A stretch of 64,000 bases of DNA from Oerskovia turbata. GTDB lineage: Bacteria > Actinomycetota > Actinomycetes > Actinomycetales > Cellulomonadaceae. Below, one piece after another: positions 26,764 to 39,648 of the stretch. The stretch lies in the NCBI RefSeq assembly GCF_000718325.1, contig NZ_JOFV01000007.1:62001-126000 (forward strand), in the 5' to 3' direction. Position 1 is the first letter of the stretch. The number at the start of each line of letters is the position of its first letter. A program made the position numbers and the translations under genes. The notes beneath the pieces were generated by a model, which worked only from the letters and a program-made list of their open reading frames with translations, searched no databases and was not told the DNA's origin.

Positions 26764-29045
26764 AACATCTCCTTGGGGTCGAGCTGGACGCGTACGCTCC
26801 CACCCTCGCGCTTCGCGGAGCGGACCGCCAGGGAGGCCGAGAGCTCGCGCGCGAGCCCGCGTCCCTCGCGCAGCGGGACGCGCACGATCGTGCGCACGGG
26901 TGGTTGCAGCGAGGGGTCTCGCCCGGCCCCGCCCCGTGCGGGGCGCACCGCGGCCTCGGGGACCTCGACGGGCCCCAGGGTCGTCGAGGCGTCCGCGAGG
27001 CCCACCCGGGCCACGACGGCGTCCACGGCCTGCCGGTCGCCCGTGATCGCGGCGACCCGCACGGCAGGTGGCAGGTCGAGCTCGCGACGCTCCGCGAGCT
27101 CGCGGTCCGCGAACCCGGCCGGGTCCCAGCGCACCAGGGCGTTGGTCGGCCCGGGGGCCGCGTCGCCCACGAGCAGCACCTGCCCGCCCTCTCGGGCCGA
27201 GCGCACCAGGCCCGCGGCCGCGAGCCAGCGGTGCAGGGCGTCCTGGGCGACCGCGAGCCCCACGTGCGCGGTGCTCAGCGCCGCGTCGAGCAGGAGCGCG
27301 GCGGCGTAGCCGCCCTCCGCGACGGGCTCGGCGCCCGGGGTCGCCACGATCACGGCCGGGCGCGGCCCGACGGCGGAGATCACCCCGCCCGGTGCGCTCG
27401 CCCCCGAGACGCGCACCGCGACGCCCGGGAAGGCCCGCCCCAGCTCCTCGGCCGTGCGGCCCGACCCGACGCGCACCGAGCGCAGCCCCGTCCAGTGGCA
27501 CTCGTCGCACGACCACGCCCCGGCCAGGGCCCCGCACCACGCGCACTGCGGCGGCGCGCCCGGACCGGGCAGCATGAGAGGACCGTGGCACGAGCCGCAG
27601 CGCGCGGCCGTCCGGCAGCGTGCGCACGCCACGACCGGCATGTACCCGGCCCGCGGGACCTGCACCAGGACGGGCCCGGTGCCCAGGGCGTCCCGCACGG
27701 CCCGCCACGCCGCGCTCGGCAGGCGGGCGGCGGCCCCGGCGCCCTCCGCCGCGAGCTCGACCGACGTCAGCGCCCGCACCCGAGGGGCACGCGCGCGCAG
27801 CACCTCGCGGGGGGCCGCGACCTCCCGGGCCCACCCCGACTCGAGGAGCGCCTGGGCCTGCACCGTGCGGCTCACCGAGCCGAGCAGGAACGCGGCCCCC
27901 TCCTGCTCGCTGCGCAGGGCCAGGACCTCCCGGGCGTGCGGGTAGGGCGAGCGCGGCTCGGCGAGGGTCTCCTCGCCGTCGTTCCAGCAGGCGACCAGGC
28001 CGAGGTCCTGGACGGGCGCGAACGCCGCGGCGCGCGTCCCCACGACGATCCGCACCTCGCCCCGCAGCGCCGCGAGGAAGCTGCGGTACCGGGGAGAGGG
28101 GCCCTCGTCGGCCGTGAGGCGGACGAACTGCCCTGCACGGCGCGCGGTGTGGGGGACGTAGCCCGCGAGCTCGAGGGCCAGGGACATCTGGTCGACGTCG
28201 CGTGCGTCGGGCAGCACCACGAGCGCGCCCCGCCCGCCCGTGACCGTGGCACGCACCGCCTCGGCGAGCGCCAGGGCCCAGTGCTGGACGGCCTGCTCGG
28301 CGCCCGCCTCCCCCGTGCCGGACCCGCCCGCGGCCCGGGCACCTTGGACGGGCACGCCGTCGGCCACGCGGCCCGGCAGGGCCGTCCAGACCGCACGCGG
28401 CGCCGAGCCGCCGACCAGGTGGTTCAGGAACGCGGCGCCGCCGCGATAGGGAGCCCACTCGGAGGGACGCGCGGGCACGGCCCCCTGGGCGCTGGGGGCG
28501 CTCGCAGGCCCCTCGTCGTCGGTGCTCGGGTCCGCCGGTGCGTCCGGTGCGGTCGCCTCGCTGCCCGACGGCGCCGCCTCGGCCCGCGCGTGACGCGGCG
28601 GGATCGCAAGGCGCAGCACGTCCGAGAGCGTGCCCGCGTAGTGGTCGGCGACCGTGCGGCACAGCTGTGCGACCTGAGGGGTGAGCACCCGCTCGGGCGA
28701 GACGAGGCGCTTGAGCGGGACGAGCCGCCCGTCGTGGTCGCTGTCCTCGGCCCGCGCCAGGACGTAGCCGTCGACCTCCTGCGGTCCGAAACGAGCCTTG
28801 ACCCGGACGCCGGGCTGTGCGTCGTCGGCCATCGAGGCCGGGACCAGGTAGTCGAACGTCTGGTCCAGGTGGTGCGGCACGAGGTCCAGGACGACGCGCG
28901 CGACCGGCAGCTCGCTCGCGATCTCAAGCGCACCCACGGGCCGCGCGGCCTTGCCGCCCGCGCGGCCGCCACCCGGCACCGCGGGCGCGGGCAGCAGCGT
29001 GAGCTGCTCCCCCGCGTCCTGGGGCACGGCGTCCTGGCTGGTCAT
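26760..29045 (-). CDS. priA: Primosomal protein N' (PriA), helicase motifs degenerate
   Basis: The 761-residue protein has an N-terminal PriA DNA-binding domain (LPVARVVLDLVPHHLDQTFDY, FGPQEVDGYVLA) and a zinc-binding region (CARCRTAARCGSCHG, CAWCG, CDEC). It is related to the replication restart helicase. The Walker A GxGKT and the DEEH box are absent: the equivalent places read GRGALVVLPDA and LGLVACWNDGEETL. This is the known actinobacterial form, predicted to lack helicase activity. It may act as a structural replication restart factor. An alternating Ala/Pro/Ser-rich insert sits near residues 150-195. It is coupled to the following HAD gene. Confidence 0.92.
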   Translation of the reverse strand: MTSQDAVPQDAGEQLTLLPAPAVPGGGRAGGKAARPVGALEIASELPVARVVLDLVPHHLDQTFDYLVPASMADDAQPGVRVKARFGPQEVDGYVLARAEDSDHDGRLVPLKRLVSPERVLTPQVAQLCRTVADHYAGTLSDVLRLAIPPRHARAEAAPSGSEATAPDAPADPSTDDEGPASAPSAQGAVPARPSEWAPYRGGAAFLNHLVGGSAPRAVWTALPGRVADGVPVQGARAAGGSGTGEAGAEQAVQHWALALAEAVRATVTGGRGALVVLPDARDVDQMSLALELAGYVPHTARRAGQFVRLTADEGPSPRYRSFLAALRGEVRIVVGTRAAAFAPVQDLGLVACWNDGEETLAEPRSPYPHAREVLALRSEQEGAAFLLGSVSRTVQAQALLESGWAREVAAPREVLRARAPRVRALTSVELAAEGAGAAARLPSAAWRAVRDALGTGPVLVQVPRAGYMPVVACARCRTAARCGSCHGPLMLPGPGAPPQCAWCGALAGAWSCDECHWTGLRSVRVGSGRTAEELGRAFPGVAVRVSGASAPGGVISAVGPRPAVIVATPGAEPVAEGGYAAALLLDAALSTAHVGLAVAQDALHRWLAAAGLVRSAREGGQVLLVGDAAPGPTNALVRWDPAGFADRELAERRELDLPPAVRVAAITGDRQAVDAVVARVGLADASTTLGPVEVPEAAVRPARGGAGRDPSLQPPVRTIVRVPLREGRGLARELSASLAVRSAKREGGSVRVQLDPKEML

Positions 29046-29097
29046 CGCCCTATCTCAGCACGCGCCACCCACGCCGGGCGAACACGGGCGTCGTCGC

Positions 29098-30315
29098 TCA
29101 GATCGCGGCCTGGAGGGCCGCCACGCGATCCGTGCGCTCCCACGTGAAGTCGGGCAGCTCGCGCCCGAAGTGCCCGTACGCCGCGGTCTGGGAGTAGATG
29201 GGCCGCAGCAGGTCGAGGTCCGCGATGATCGCCGCGGGACGCAGGTCGAAGACCTCGTCGATCGCGGCACGGATGCGCTCGACCGGGACGGTCTCGGTGC
29301 CGAACGTCTCGACGTACAGGCCCACGGGGTGCGCCTTGCCGATCGCGTACGCGACCTGCACCTCGCAACGGCGGGCGAGGCCCGCCGCGACGACGTTCTT
29401 GGCGACCCACCGCGTCGCGTAGGCGGCCGAACGGTCGACCTTCGAGGGGTCCTTGCCCGAGAACGCGCCACCACCGTGACGAGCCATCCCGCCGTAGGTG
29501 TCGACGATGATCTTGCGGCCCGTCAGCCCCGCGTCGCCCTGCGGGCCGCCGATGACGAACTTCCCCGTGGGGTTGACCAGCAGCCGGTGGTCCGCGACCT
29601 CCAGGTCCAGGCCCGCGACCCCTTCGACCACCGGGGCGACCACGAGCTCGGCGACCTGGGCGCGCAGCGACTCCTGCAGGACGTCCTCGTCGTGCTGGGT
29701 CGAGAGCACCACGGTGTCGAGGCGGACCGCGCGGTCGCCGTCGTAGCCGATGGTGACCTGCGTCTTGCCGTCGGGGCGCAGACCGGGCAGCGCCCCGTCC
29801 TTGCGGACCAGGGCCAGGCGCTCGGCCAGGCGGTGCGCGAGGAAGATCGGCAACGGCAGGAGCGTGGGGGTCTCGTCGCTCGCGTAGCCGAACATGAGGC
29901 CCTGGTCGCCGGCACCCTGGGCGTCGAGCGGGTCCCGCGAGACGCTCGGGCCCGACGAGTCGTCCCGTTCCTCCAGGCTCTTGTCGACCCCCTGGGCGAT
30001 GTCCGGGGACTGCTGGCCGATCGAGACCGAGACGCCGCACGAGTCGCCGTCGAAGCCGATCGCGGACGACGTGTACCCGATCCCCCGGACGACCTCACGG
30101 ATGATCTGCGGGATCTCGACGTACGCGTTGGTCGTGACCTCGCCCGCGACGTGCACCAGGCCCGTCGTGACCATGGTCTCGACCGCCACACGGGACGTGG
30201 GGTCCTGCTCGAGGAGGGCGTCGAGGATAGCGTCGGAGATCTGGTCGCAGACCTTGTCCGGGTGGCCTTCCGTCACGGACTCGGACGTGAACAGGCGCAG
30301 GTCGTCAGAACTCAT
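29098..30315 (-). CDS. metK: S-adenosylmethionine synthetase
   Basis: This 405-residue enzyme makes S-adenosylmethionine from methionine and [23 protein letters not shown] (residues ~7-26), [30 protein letters not shown] (P-loop) and the C-terminal domain are intact. An insertion of ~15 residues after [17 protein letters not shown] is common in actinobacteria. TACGCT lies 7 nt upstream of the ATG, so the transcript may be leaderless. No SAM riboswitch was recognised in the 65-nt upstream gap. Confidence 0.97.
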   Translation of the reverse strand: MSSDDLRLFTSESVTEGHPDKVCDQISDAILDALLEQDPTSRVAVETMVTTGLVHVAGEVTTNAYVEIPQIIREVVRGIGYTSSAIGFDGDSCGVSVSIGQQSPDIAQGVDKSLEERDDSSGPSVSRDPLDAQGAGDQGLMFGYASDETPTLLPLPIFLAHRLAERLALVRKDGALPGLRPDGKTQVTIGYDGDRAVRLDTVVLSTQHDEDVLQESLRAQVAELVVAPVVEGVAGLDLEVADHRLLVNPTGKFVIGGPQGDAGLTGRKIIVDTYGGMARHGGGAFSGKDPSKVDRSAAYATRWVAKNVVAAGLARRCEVQVAYAIGKAHPVGLYVETFGTETVPVERIRAAIDEVFDLRPAAIIADLDLLRPIYSQTAAYGHFGRELPDFTWERTDRVAALQAAI

Positions 30316-30322
30316 GGGATCC

Positions 30323-30328
30323 AGCGTA
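30323..30328 (-). promoter_or_regulatory. -10 element of metK
   Basis: TACGCT on the minus strand, 7 nt before the metK ATG. Confidence 0.4.
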
Positions 30329-30380
30329 CTGTCCCGCTAGGTGATACGCGGCATCCGACCACTGAGACGTGAACGAGATC

Positions 30381-31616
30381 TCAGTCCGTGGTCGGCGCGA
30401 TCGGCGGGCGAACCTTGAGGACCGTGTCCCACACCGCGTCCGCGACCTCGCGCTTGGAGCCCTGCGCACTCGCGACCGTCTCACCCTCGGCGTCGACGAT
30501 CACGACCTCGTTGGTGTCGGTCCCGAAGCCCTTGCCATGACCCACGGGATTGATCACCAGCAGATCAGCGCCCTTGCGGCGCGCCTTGGCACGCCCGTGG
30601 TGCCAGACGTCCCCCGTGTCGTCGCCCGTCTCGGCCGCGAACCCGACGACGACCTGACCCGGGCGCTCGCGCTCGCGCGCGAGCTCCGCCAGGATGTCGG
30701 GGTTCTCGACCAGCTCGATCGGTGCGGGCCCCTGACCAGGGACCTTCTTGATCTTCGAGGACGGCGTGCGGGCCGGGCGGAAGTCCGCGACCGCGGCCGT
30801 CATGACCAGAACGTCGGCCTCGGGAGCCAGCGAACGCATGGCCTCGCGCAGCTCGGCGGTCGAGCCGACCCGGACGACGTCCGCGACGTCCCCGACGGGC
30901 TCGGTCAGGTTCGCCCCGACGAGCGTCACGTCCGCGCCCCGGTCCTGGGCGGCGCAGGCCAGGGCGATGCCCTGGCGTCCGCTCGACAGGTTCCCGATGA
31001 AGCGCACCGGGTCGATGGGTTCGCGCGTGCCACCGGCCGAGACGACCACACGCAGGCCTGAGAGGTCCTGGGCGGCCACGGGCGCGACGCCCCGCGCGGC
31101 GACCTCCAGCGCGACCCGCGCGATGTCCTCGGGCTCGGGCAGCCGGCCCGGGCCGGAGTCCTTGCCCGTCAGCCGACCGCTGGCCGGCTCGATCACGTGC
31201 ACCCCGCGCGAGCGCAGGGTCGCGACGTTGGCCACCGTCGCCGGGTGCTGCCACATCTCGGTGTGCATGGCCGGGGCCATCACGACCGGGCACGACACGG
31301 TCAGCAGGGTCGACGTGAGCAGGTCGTCCGCCCGGCCTGCGGCGGCCCGCGCGAGGAGGTCGGCCGTGGCCGGGGCCACGATCACGAGATCCGCACCCTG
31401 GCCGAGCGCGACGTGCGCGACCTGCGGGACGTCGTCGAACACCTCGGTGCTGACCTTCTCGCCCGACAGGGCCTCGAACGTCGGCGCCCCCACGAAACGC
31501 AGGGCGGACGCGGTGGGGACCACCCGCACCTGGTGCCCCTGCTCACGCAGGAGCCGCAGCAGGAGGACGGCCTTGTAGGCCGCCACTCCCCCGGAGACCC
31601 CGAGAAGGATCCTCAT
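30381..31616 (-). CDS. coaBC: Coenzyme A biosynthesis bifunctional protein CoaBC
   Basis: This 411-residue protein couples phosphopantothenate to cysteine (CoaB) and decarboxylates the product (CoaC). The CoaC flavoprotein domain (residues 1 to ~180) has LLGVSGGVAAYKAVLLLRLL and the active-site PAMHTEMWQHPAT. The CoaB domain (~195-411) has SAGGTREPIDPVRFIGNLSS, AEVRVG-like segments and KKVPGQGPAPIELVENPDIL. The ATG at 31616 begins the canonical MRILLGVSGG. GGGAGGG lies about 11 nt upstream. An earlier GTG is rejected. Order rpoZ-coaBC-metK is conserved in actinobacteria. Confidence 0.96.
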   Translation of the reverse strand: MRILLGVSGGVAAYKAVLLLRLLREQGHQVRVVPTASALRFVGAPTFEALSGEKVSTEVFDDVPQVAHVALGQGADLVIVAPATADLLARAAAGRADDLLTSTLLTVSCPVVMAPAMHTEMWQHPATVANVATLRSRGVHVIEPASGRLTGKDSGPGRLPEPEDIARVALEVAARGVAPVAAQDLSGLRVVVSAGGTREPIDPVRFIGNLSSGRQGIALACAAQDRGADVTLVGANLTEPVGDVADVVRVGSTAELREAMRSLAPEADVLVMTAAVADFRPARTPSSKIKKVPGQGPAPIELVENPDILAELARERERPGQVVVGFAAETGDDTGDVWHHGRAKARRKGADLLVINPVGHGKGFGTDTNEVVIVDAEGETVASAQGSKREVADAVWDTVLKVRPPIAPTTD

Positions 31617-31692
31617 CGGTACGAACCCTCCCTCAGTGCGGTGCACGCCGCGCCCACCCGGACCGCGGAGCCGCCCGCAGGCGGCCCGGCGG

Positions 31693-31965
31693 TCAGGAGG
31701 CGGGGGCCTCGACGGTCTCGATCGTGAGCAGGCCCTCGTTGATCTCGCGCATCGCGATCGACAGCGGCTTCTCCTGGTTGCGGGTCTCGACGAGCGGGCC
31801 CACGTTCTCCAGCAGGCCCTCGTTGAGCTGCGAGTAGTACGCGTTGATCTGGCGCGCGCGCTTGGCGGCGTAGATCACGAGCGCGTACTTGGAGTCGGCG
31901 CGCTCCAGCAGGTCGTCGATCGGCGGGTCGGTGATGCCCTCGGGGGCGGCGATGGTTCCAGACAC
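31693..31965 (-). CDS. rpoZ: RNA polymerase omega subunit
   Basis: This 90-residue subunit helps assemble RNA polymerase by chaperoning the beta' subunit. It has [20 protein letters not shown] (conserved helix 1), [20 protein letters not shown] and [15 protein letters not shown]. The GTG start is preceded by GGAGTGA. Predicted transcription starts about 95 nt upstream (TAGACT at 32069-32074), so rpoZ appears to have its own promoter downstream of gmk. Confidence 0.96.
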   Translation of the reverse strand: MSGTIAAPEGITDPPIDDLLERADSKYALVIYAAKRARQINAYYSQLNEGLLENVGPLVETRNQEKPLSIAMREINEGLLTIETVEAPAS

Positions 31966-32068
31966 AGTCTCACTCCGTGAGTCAGGGGGGCCTGCGGCGG
32001 CTCAGACGGTCGCCCGCAGGATGGATCAAAGAGGTTGCGCGCGCTCATGACGCACACGCCTGACGACC

Positions 32069-32074
32069 AGTCTA
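32069..32074 (-). promoter_or_regulatory. -10 element (GTAGACTGG context) upstream of rpoZ
   Basis: Minus-strand TAGACT, about 104 nt before the rpoZ start. It shares GTAGACTGG with the efp and deaD upstream boxes. The -35 is not recognisable. Confidence 0.45.
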
Positions 32075-32130
32075 CTGGGCAGGCACAAATCGTCGTGGTG
32101 CCCACGCCCGGGGTGCCGACACCGCGACGG

Positions 32131-32754
32131 TCACGCGACGGGCGTCAGGCCCATCGCCTCGACGAGCGCGTCGGTCGCCCGGTGCACCTCGTCGTTGACG
32201 ATCACGACGTCGAACTCGGGCTCGGCCGCCAGCTCGACGCGGGCCGTGGCGAGGCGACGCTCGCGCTCCTCGGGGCCCTCGGTCCCACGGCCGACGAGCC
32301 GGCGCTCGAGCTCCTCCCAGCTGGGCGGGGCGAGGAACACGAACCGGGCCTCGGGCATGGACGCGCGCACCTGGCGCGCGCCCTGCAGGTCGATCTCGAG
32401 CAGGGCAGGGACCCCCGCCGCGAGCTTCTCCTCGACCGGCCGGCGAGGGGTCCCGTACCTGTTGCGCCCGTGCACCACGGCCCACTCCAGCATCTCGCCC
32501 GCCTCGACCAGCCGGTCGAACTCCTCGGTGCTGAGGAAGTGGTAGTGGACGCCGTCCACCTCGCCGGGACGAGCGGCACGGGTCGTCGCGGACACGGACA
32601 GCCACACCTGCGGGTACCGCGCGCGGATGTCCGCCGACACGGTCCCCTTCCCGACGGCGGTGGGTCCCGCCAGGACGGTCAGGCGGGCAGGGGGCGGCGG
32701 TGCGGCAGGCGCCGGGGCGGCCTGCTCGGCGGGCGAAGCGGAAATGTCAGCCAA
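32131..32754 (-). CDS. gmk: Guanylate kinase
   Basis: This enzyme phosphorylates GMP to GDP. The P-loop is [20 protein letters not shown], with TAV replacing the more usual [23 protein letters not shown] (GMP binding), [20 protein letters not shown] and [19 protein letters not shown] follow. The start is uncertain. A TTG at 32754, giving 207 residues and overlapping the mihF stop, is preferred, while a GTG at 32802 would run deep into mihF. Residues 1 to ~22 are Ala/Pro-rich. The mihF-gmk pair is overlapping and conserved in actinobacteria. Confidence 0.93.
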   Translation of the reverse strand: MADISASPAEQAAPAPAAPPPPARLTVLAGPTAVGKGTVSADIRARYPQVWLSVSATTRAARPGEVDGVHYHFLSTEEFDRLVEAGEMLEWAVVHGRNRYGTPRRPVEEKLAAGVPALLEIDLQGARQVRASMPEARFVFLAPPSWEELERRLVGRGTEGPEERERRLATARVELAAEPEFDVVIVNDEVHRATDALVEAMGLTPVA

Positions 32755-33058
32755 ACCTCTCGATGAGCGCCGCGGACTGGTGGGGTCCCAGCCCGCGGAC
32801 ACGACGTGTCTCGGCGATCCCGATCTCCTCCATGATCGCCCGGGCCTTCACCTTACCCACGCCGGGCAGCGACTCCAGCAGCGCGACGACGCGCAGCTTG
32901 CCGATCACGTCGTCCGTGCGCCCCTGCTCGATCACCTCGGCGAGGGAACCCTGGGAGTGCTTCAACCGGTTCTTGACCTCGGCCCGCACCCGTCGGGCCT
33001 CGGCCGCCTTCTCGAGTGCCGCCGCGCGCTGCTCGGGGGTCAGGGATGGTAGTGCCAC
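32747..33058 (-). CDS. mihF: Actinobacterial integration host factor
   Basis: This 103-residue nucleoid protein (mIHF) binds and compacts DNA and influences replication and transcription. [19 protein letters not shown], then a helix-two-turn-helix with [20 protein letters not shown] and [20 protein letters not shown], is characteristic. The second of two in-frame GTG codons (33058) is chosen because it gives the usual VALP start and has AGGTGA 5 nt upstream. A good promoter lies ~90 nt upstream. gmk overlaps its 3' end. Confidence 0.94.
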   Translation of the reverse strand: MALPSLTPEQRAAALEKAAEARRVRAEVKNRLKHSQGSLAEVIEQGRTDDVIGKLRVVALLESLPGVGKVKARAIMEEIGIAETRRVRGLGPHQSAALIERFG

Positions 33059-33154
33059 GCAAGTCACCTACTTGTCCTCAGACGGATGGGCCCACACGTG
33101 CACCGGGGCCGCCGACCGGATCTGATGCCCCCGGCGTCGACCTCGACACTCTCG

Positions 33155-33183
33155 AAACTAACCACACCTGGCAGGTCAGGCAA
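33155..33183 (-). promoter_or_regulatory. Promoter of mihF-gmk
   Basis: On the minus strand, TTGCCT (33178-33183), a 17-bp spacer and TAGTTT (33155-33160) form a good housekeeping promoter. The predicted 5' leader of mihF is about 90 nt. Confidence 0.6.
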
Positions 33184-33186
33184 CGT

Positions 33187-34074
33187 TCACACGCCCTGAG
33201 CAGCGAACTTCCTCGCGATCTTCGCCCTGGTCGCGGGCCCGGCACCGCACGCGTCGAGGTAGCCGTCGACGCTCCCGAACTCCTGCTCGGCCAGCGCCCA
33301 GGCGCCCTGGAGGTACTCCGGCTCGACGCCCAGGAGAGGGGTCAGGGCGTCCTTGTCGAGGCCCGGGATCGGGGGGATCAGCGCCTCGAGCCCGGCGACG
33401 GCCGCACCGCTCGCGAGGTACTCGGCGAGCCGGTCCTCCTCGCTCACACCGCACACGTGCTGGACGAGCGCGACGATCCAGCCGGTCCGGTCCTTGCCCG
33501 CGGAGCAGTGCACGACCACGGCGCCGTCTGCGTCGCCGACGTCCTCGAGGGCCTCTCCGACCGTCCGGCGGATGGTCGGGTCCGTGACGAACGTCGCATA
33601 GACGCCGTGCATCATGGCCCGTGCGAGCGCCTGCGGGTCCTCGGCACCGATCAGGCGCCCGATCATCGCGGCCGTGTCCGCGGAACGCTCGCCGGTCGCG
33701 GCGCCCTCGGCCCCCGGGGTGCCTGCGTCGTCGGGCTCGTCGCCCCCGCCCAGGGCATGCCCGACGCCGACGCCCGGGTCCATCCGTCGGGGCACCACCC
33801 GCGTGGTCGCCGGGACGACGTCCTGCCCGTCGCGCTCGACCTCGTCCTCGCCCCGCAGGTCCAGGTCGAGCGTCACACCCAGCGACTCGAGCGCTGCGAC
33901 GCCCCCCGGCGTCAGCCGCGACAGGCTCGCGGTCCGCACGAGCACGCCCGTGCGCAGCGGTGTGCTCGCACCGCCCGGGACGGCTCTGCCGCCGACGTCG
34001 CGCGCGTTCCACGTGCCGGGGATGTCGAGGGCGTCAGGGTTCTGCCGGTCCGAGGCGGTGAGGGAGGAGGTCAT
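33187..34074 (-). CDS. Tyrosine-specific protein phosphatase family protein
   Basis: The 295-residue protein carries the CX5R phosphatase loop, VVVHCSAGKDRTGW (residues ~180-193), and an N-terminal NARDVGGRAVPGG segment, as in the Y_phosphatase3/PTP-type family (for example mycobacterial PtpB and its relatives). It may dephosphorylate phosphotyrosine or phosphoinositide-like substrates. A Gly/Asp/Ala-rich insertion lies around residues 90-125. The ATG at 34074 is 6 nt past a CAGACT box, so a leaderless transcript is likely. It stands alone between pyrF and mihF. Confidence 0.85.
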   Translation of the reverse strand: MTSSLTASDRQNPDALDIPGTWNARDVGGRAVPGGASTPLRTGVLVRTASLSRLTPGGVAALESLGVTLDLDLRGEDEVERDGQDVVPATTRVVPRRMDPGVGVGHALGGGDEPDDAGTPGAEGAATGERSADTAAMIGRLIGAEDPQALARAMMHGVYATFVTDPTIRRTVGEALEDVGDADGAVVVHCSAGKDRTGWIVALVQHVCGVSEEDRLAEYLASGAAVAGLEALIPPIPGLDKDALTPLLGVEPEYLQGAWALAEQEFGSVDGYLDACGAGPATRAKIARKFAAQGV

Positions 34075-34080
34075 GGGACG

Positions 34081-34086
34081 AGTCTG
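34081..34086 (-). promoter_or_regulatory. -10 element of the phosphatase gene (leaderless type)
   Basis: CAGACT on the minus strand (one mismatch to TANNNT), 6 nt before the ATG at 34074. Confidence 0.35.
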
Positions 34087-34100
34087 ACAGGCCGTCGCAC

Positions 34101-34137
34101 CGAGGGGGCGCCCACCGGCTCGGTGGACGCCCCCTCG
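34101..34137 (-). terminator. Terminator of the pyrimidine operon
   Basis: A 10-bp stem (CGAGGGGGCG/CGCCCCCTCG) continues after one mismatch with 6 more pairs and a GCT loop. It lies 25 nt past the pyrF stop codon. Confidence 0.85.
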
Positions 34138-34162
34138 GGTCTGCCGCGTGCGCTGTCGGCTC

Positions 34163-35043
34163 TCAGCCGCGCAGCGCGTCGACCGCCTCACGCGAGGCCG
34201 CGCGAGCTGCCGTGAGCAGCGCCCCGGCGTCCGGTCCCGCGGCGAGGACACCGCGCGACGAGGACGCGAGCACCTCACGGCGAGCGTCGCCGAACACGGC
34301 GGCGAGCTCGGCCGCGCCCGCACCCTGCGCACCGACCCCGGGTGCCAGGAGCGGGCCGTTGACGGCAGGCAGGTCCACCCCGGTGTTGCGGGCCGCGTCT
34401 CCGATGGTCGCGCCCACGACCAGGCCGATCGACCCGAGCGGCTCGATCCCCTCGTTGAGCGCAGCGGCCTCCGCGGCGATGCGCGCGGCGACCGAGCGGA
34501 CGTCGACGCCCGCGCCCGTCCGGGCGTGCTGGACCTGCGCGCCCTCCGGGTTGGACGTCAGGCACAGCACGAACAGCCCGCGCCCCGTGGCGAGCGCGGC
34601 CTCCACGGCCGGGGTCAGGGACCCGAAGCCCAGGTACGGGGACACCGTCAGGGCGTCGCCCGCGAGCGGCGAGCCGTCCCGCAGGTAGGCGTCGGCGTAC
34701 CCGGCCATGGTCGAGCCGATGTCCCCGCGCTTGGCGTCGACGATCGTCAGCGTCCCCGACGGGCCCGCCGCCGCGGCGGCCGCGAGCACCTCCTCGAGGA
34801 CCGCGACGCCGCGCGACCCGTGCCGCTCGAACAGGGCCGACTGCGGCTTGAGCGCCGCGACCTGCCCACCCACGGCGTCCACGACCCGCAGGCCGAACTC
34901 CCGGAGCCCCGCGGCGTCGTCGGGCAGGCCCCAGGCCGCGAGCAGACCCGGGTGCGGGTCGATGCCCACGCACAGCGGCCCGTGCGCGTCCATGGCCTCG
35001 GCGAGCCGCTCCCCGAAGGGGCGGCGCGCCGCGCTCACAGCGC

Positions 35044-35047
<4 letters not shown>
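34163..35047 (-). CDS. pyrF: Orotidine 5'-phosphate decarboxylase (type 2)
   Basis: This 294-residue enzyme converts OMP to UMP, the last step of the pathway. It has [20 protein letters not shown] (residues ~25), the substrate motif [20 protein letters not shown] with the catalytic Lys and Asp, and the C-terminal PGVGAQGAG. This is the longer subfamily usual in actinobacteria. The GTG at 35047 overlaps the carB stop (GTGA). It is the last gene of the pyr operon, and a terminator follows. pyrD, next to pyrF in Streptomyces, is not here. Confidence 0.96.
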
Positions 35048-38391
<3,344 letters not shown>

Positions 38392-38394
38392 TGG

Positions 38395-39648
38395 TCAGTT
38401 CTCCTTTGCGGACGCCTGCGGCGTGGCGGCCGAGAGGCCGGCGGCAGAGGCCGCGCCGGACGTCATGAGGTCGAGGAAGCGGTCGAAGAGGTAGGCGGCG
38501 TCGTGCGGGCCGGCAGCTGCCTCCGGGTGGTACTGGACCGAGAACGCGGGGATGTCGAGGCACTCGAGCCCCTCCACCACGTCGTCGTTGAGCCCGACGT
38601 GCGAGACGACGACCCGGCCGTAGCGGCCACCGTCGTGCGGCGCGGTCGCCTGCTCCCCGATGGGGGCGTCGACCGCGAAGCCGTGGTTCTGGGACGTGAT
38701 CTCGACCTTGCGCGTCGCGAGGTCCATCACGGGCTGGTTGATGCCGCGGTGCCCGTACGCGAGCTTGTACGTGCCGAAGCCCAGCGCGCGGCCCAGGATC
38801 TGGTTCCCGAAGCAGATGCCGAAGTACGGCAGGCGGCGGTCCAGGACCTCGCGCAGCAGCGTGACCTCGTGCGTCGCGGCGCTCGGGTCGCCCGGGCCGT
38901 TCGAGAAGAACACGCCGTCCGGGTCGAGCGCCGTGATGTCCTCGATCGTCGAGGACGACGGCACGACGTGCACACGGATCCCGCGCTCCGACAGGCGCTG
39001 CGGCGTCATCGACTTGATGCCGAGGTCCACCGCCACGACCGTCTTGAGCGGCTCCTTGCCGGCGAACTCCCCCGAGGGCTCGACCACGTAGGCCGTGGGG
39101 GTGCTGACCTCGCGGGCCAGGTCCGCCCCGGCCATCACGGGGGCCGAGCGGACGAGCTCGACGAGCTCCTCGGTCGGGCGCCGGTAGCCGTCGCGCACGA
39201 GCGCATCGCCCGAGAAGACCCCGGCGCGCATCACGCCGCGGTCGCGCAGGTGACGGGTCAGCGCACGCGTGTCGACGTCGCTGATCCCGACGACGCCCTG
39301 CTCGACGAGCTCGTCGGTCAGGGAGCCGGCCGAGCGCCAGTTCGACGGGCGGCGCGCGGGGTCGCGCACCACGAAGCCGCTGACCCAGATCTTGCGCGAC
39401 TCGGGGTCGTCGTCGTTGACCCCGGTGTTGCCGATGTGGGGCGCGGTCATGACGACGATCTGCCGGTGGTAGGACGGGTCGGTCAGCGTCTCCTGGTAGC
39501 CGGTCATGCCGGTGTTGAAGACGATCTCGCCGAACGTCGTGCCGCGGGCCCCGTAGGCGCGACCGGTGAGGGTCGTCCCGTCCTCGAGGACCAGGACCGC
39601 GGTCCGGTCGGTGTCCAGGGCGTCCGTGCTGGGGGTCGAGATGCTCAC
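38395..39648 (-). CDS. carA: Carbamoyl-phosphate synthase small subunit
   Basis: The 417-residue glutaminase subunit delivers ammonia to CarB. The N-terminal domain has [20 protein letters not shown] and [20 protein letters not shown]. The class I glutamine amidotransferase domain (~200-390) has the catalytic [15 protein letters not shown] cysteine and [12 protein letters not shown] with the His-Glu pair. An extra Ala/Ser-rich C-terminus ends the protein. The GTG at 39648 overlaps the upstream gene's stop (GTGA). Confidence 0.97.
   Translation of the reverse strand: MSISTPSTDALDTDRTAVLVLEDGTTLTGRAYGARGTTFGEIVFNTGMTGYQETLTDPSYHRQIVVMTAPHIGNTGVNDDDPESRKIWVSGFVVRDPARRPSNWRSAGSLTDELVEQGVVGISDVDTRALTRHLRDRGVMRAGVFSGDALVRDGYRRPTEELVELVRSAPVMAGADLAREVSTPTAYVVEPSGEFAGKEPLKTVVAVDLGIKSMTPQRLSERGIRVHVVPSSSTIEDITALDPDGVFFSNGPGDPSAATHEVTLLREVLDRRLPYFGICFGNQILGRALGFGTYKLAYGHRGINQPVMDLATRKVEITSQNHGFAVDAPIGEQATAPHDGGRYGRVVVSHVGLNDDVVEGLECLDIPAFSVQYHPEAAAGPHDAAYLFDRFLDLMTSGAASAAGLSAATPQASAKEN

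Noticed and set aside
30316-30380. SAM riboswitch upstream of metK
   Set aside because: The gap is only 65 nt and the predicted transcript is leaderless, so there is no room for an aptamer.
32755-32802. GTG at 32802 as the gmk start
   Set aside because: It would overlap mihF by more than 50 nt. The TTG at 32754 gives a short overlap and a normal-length enzyme.
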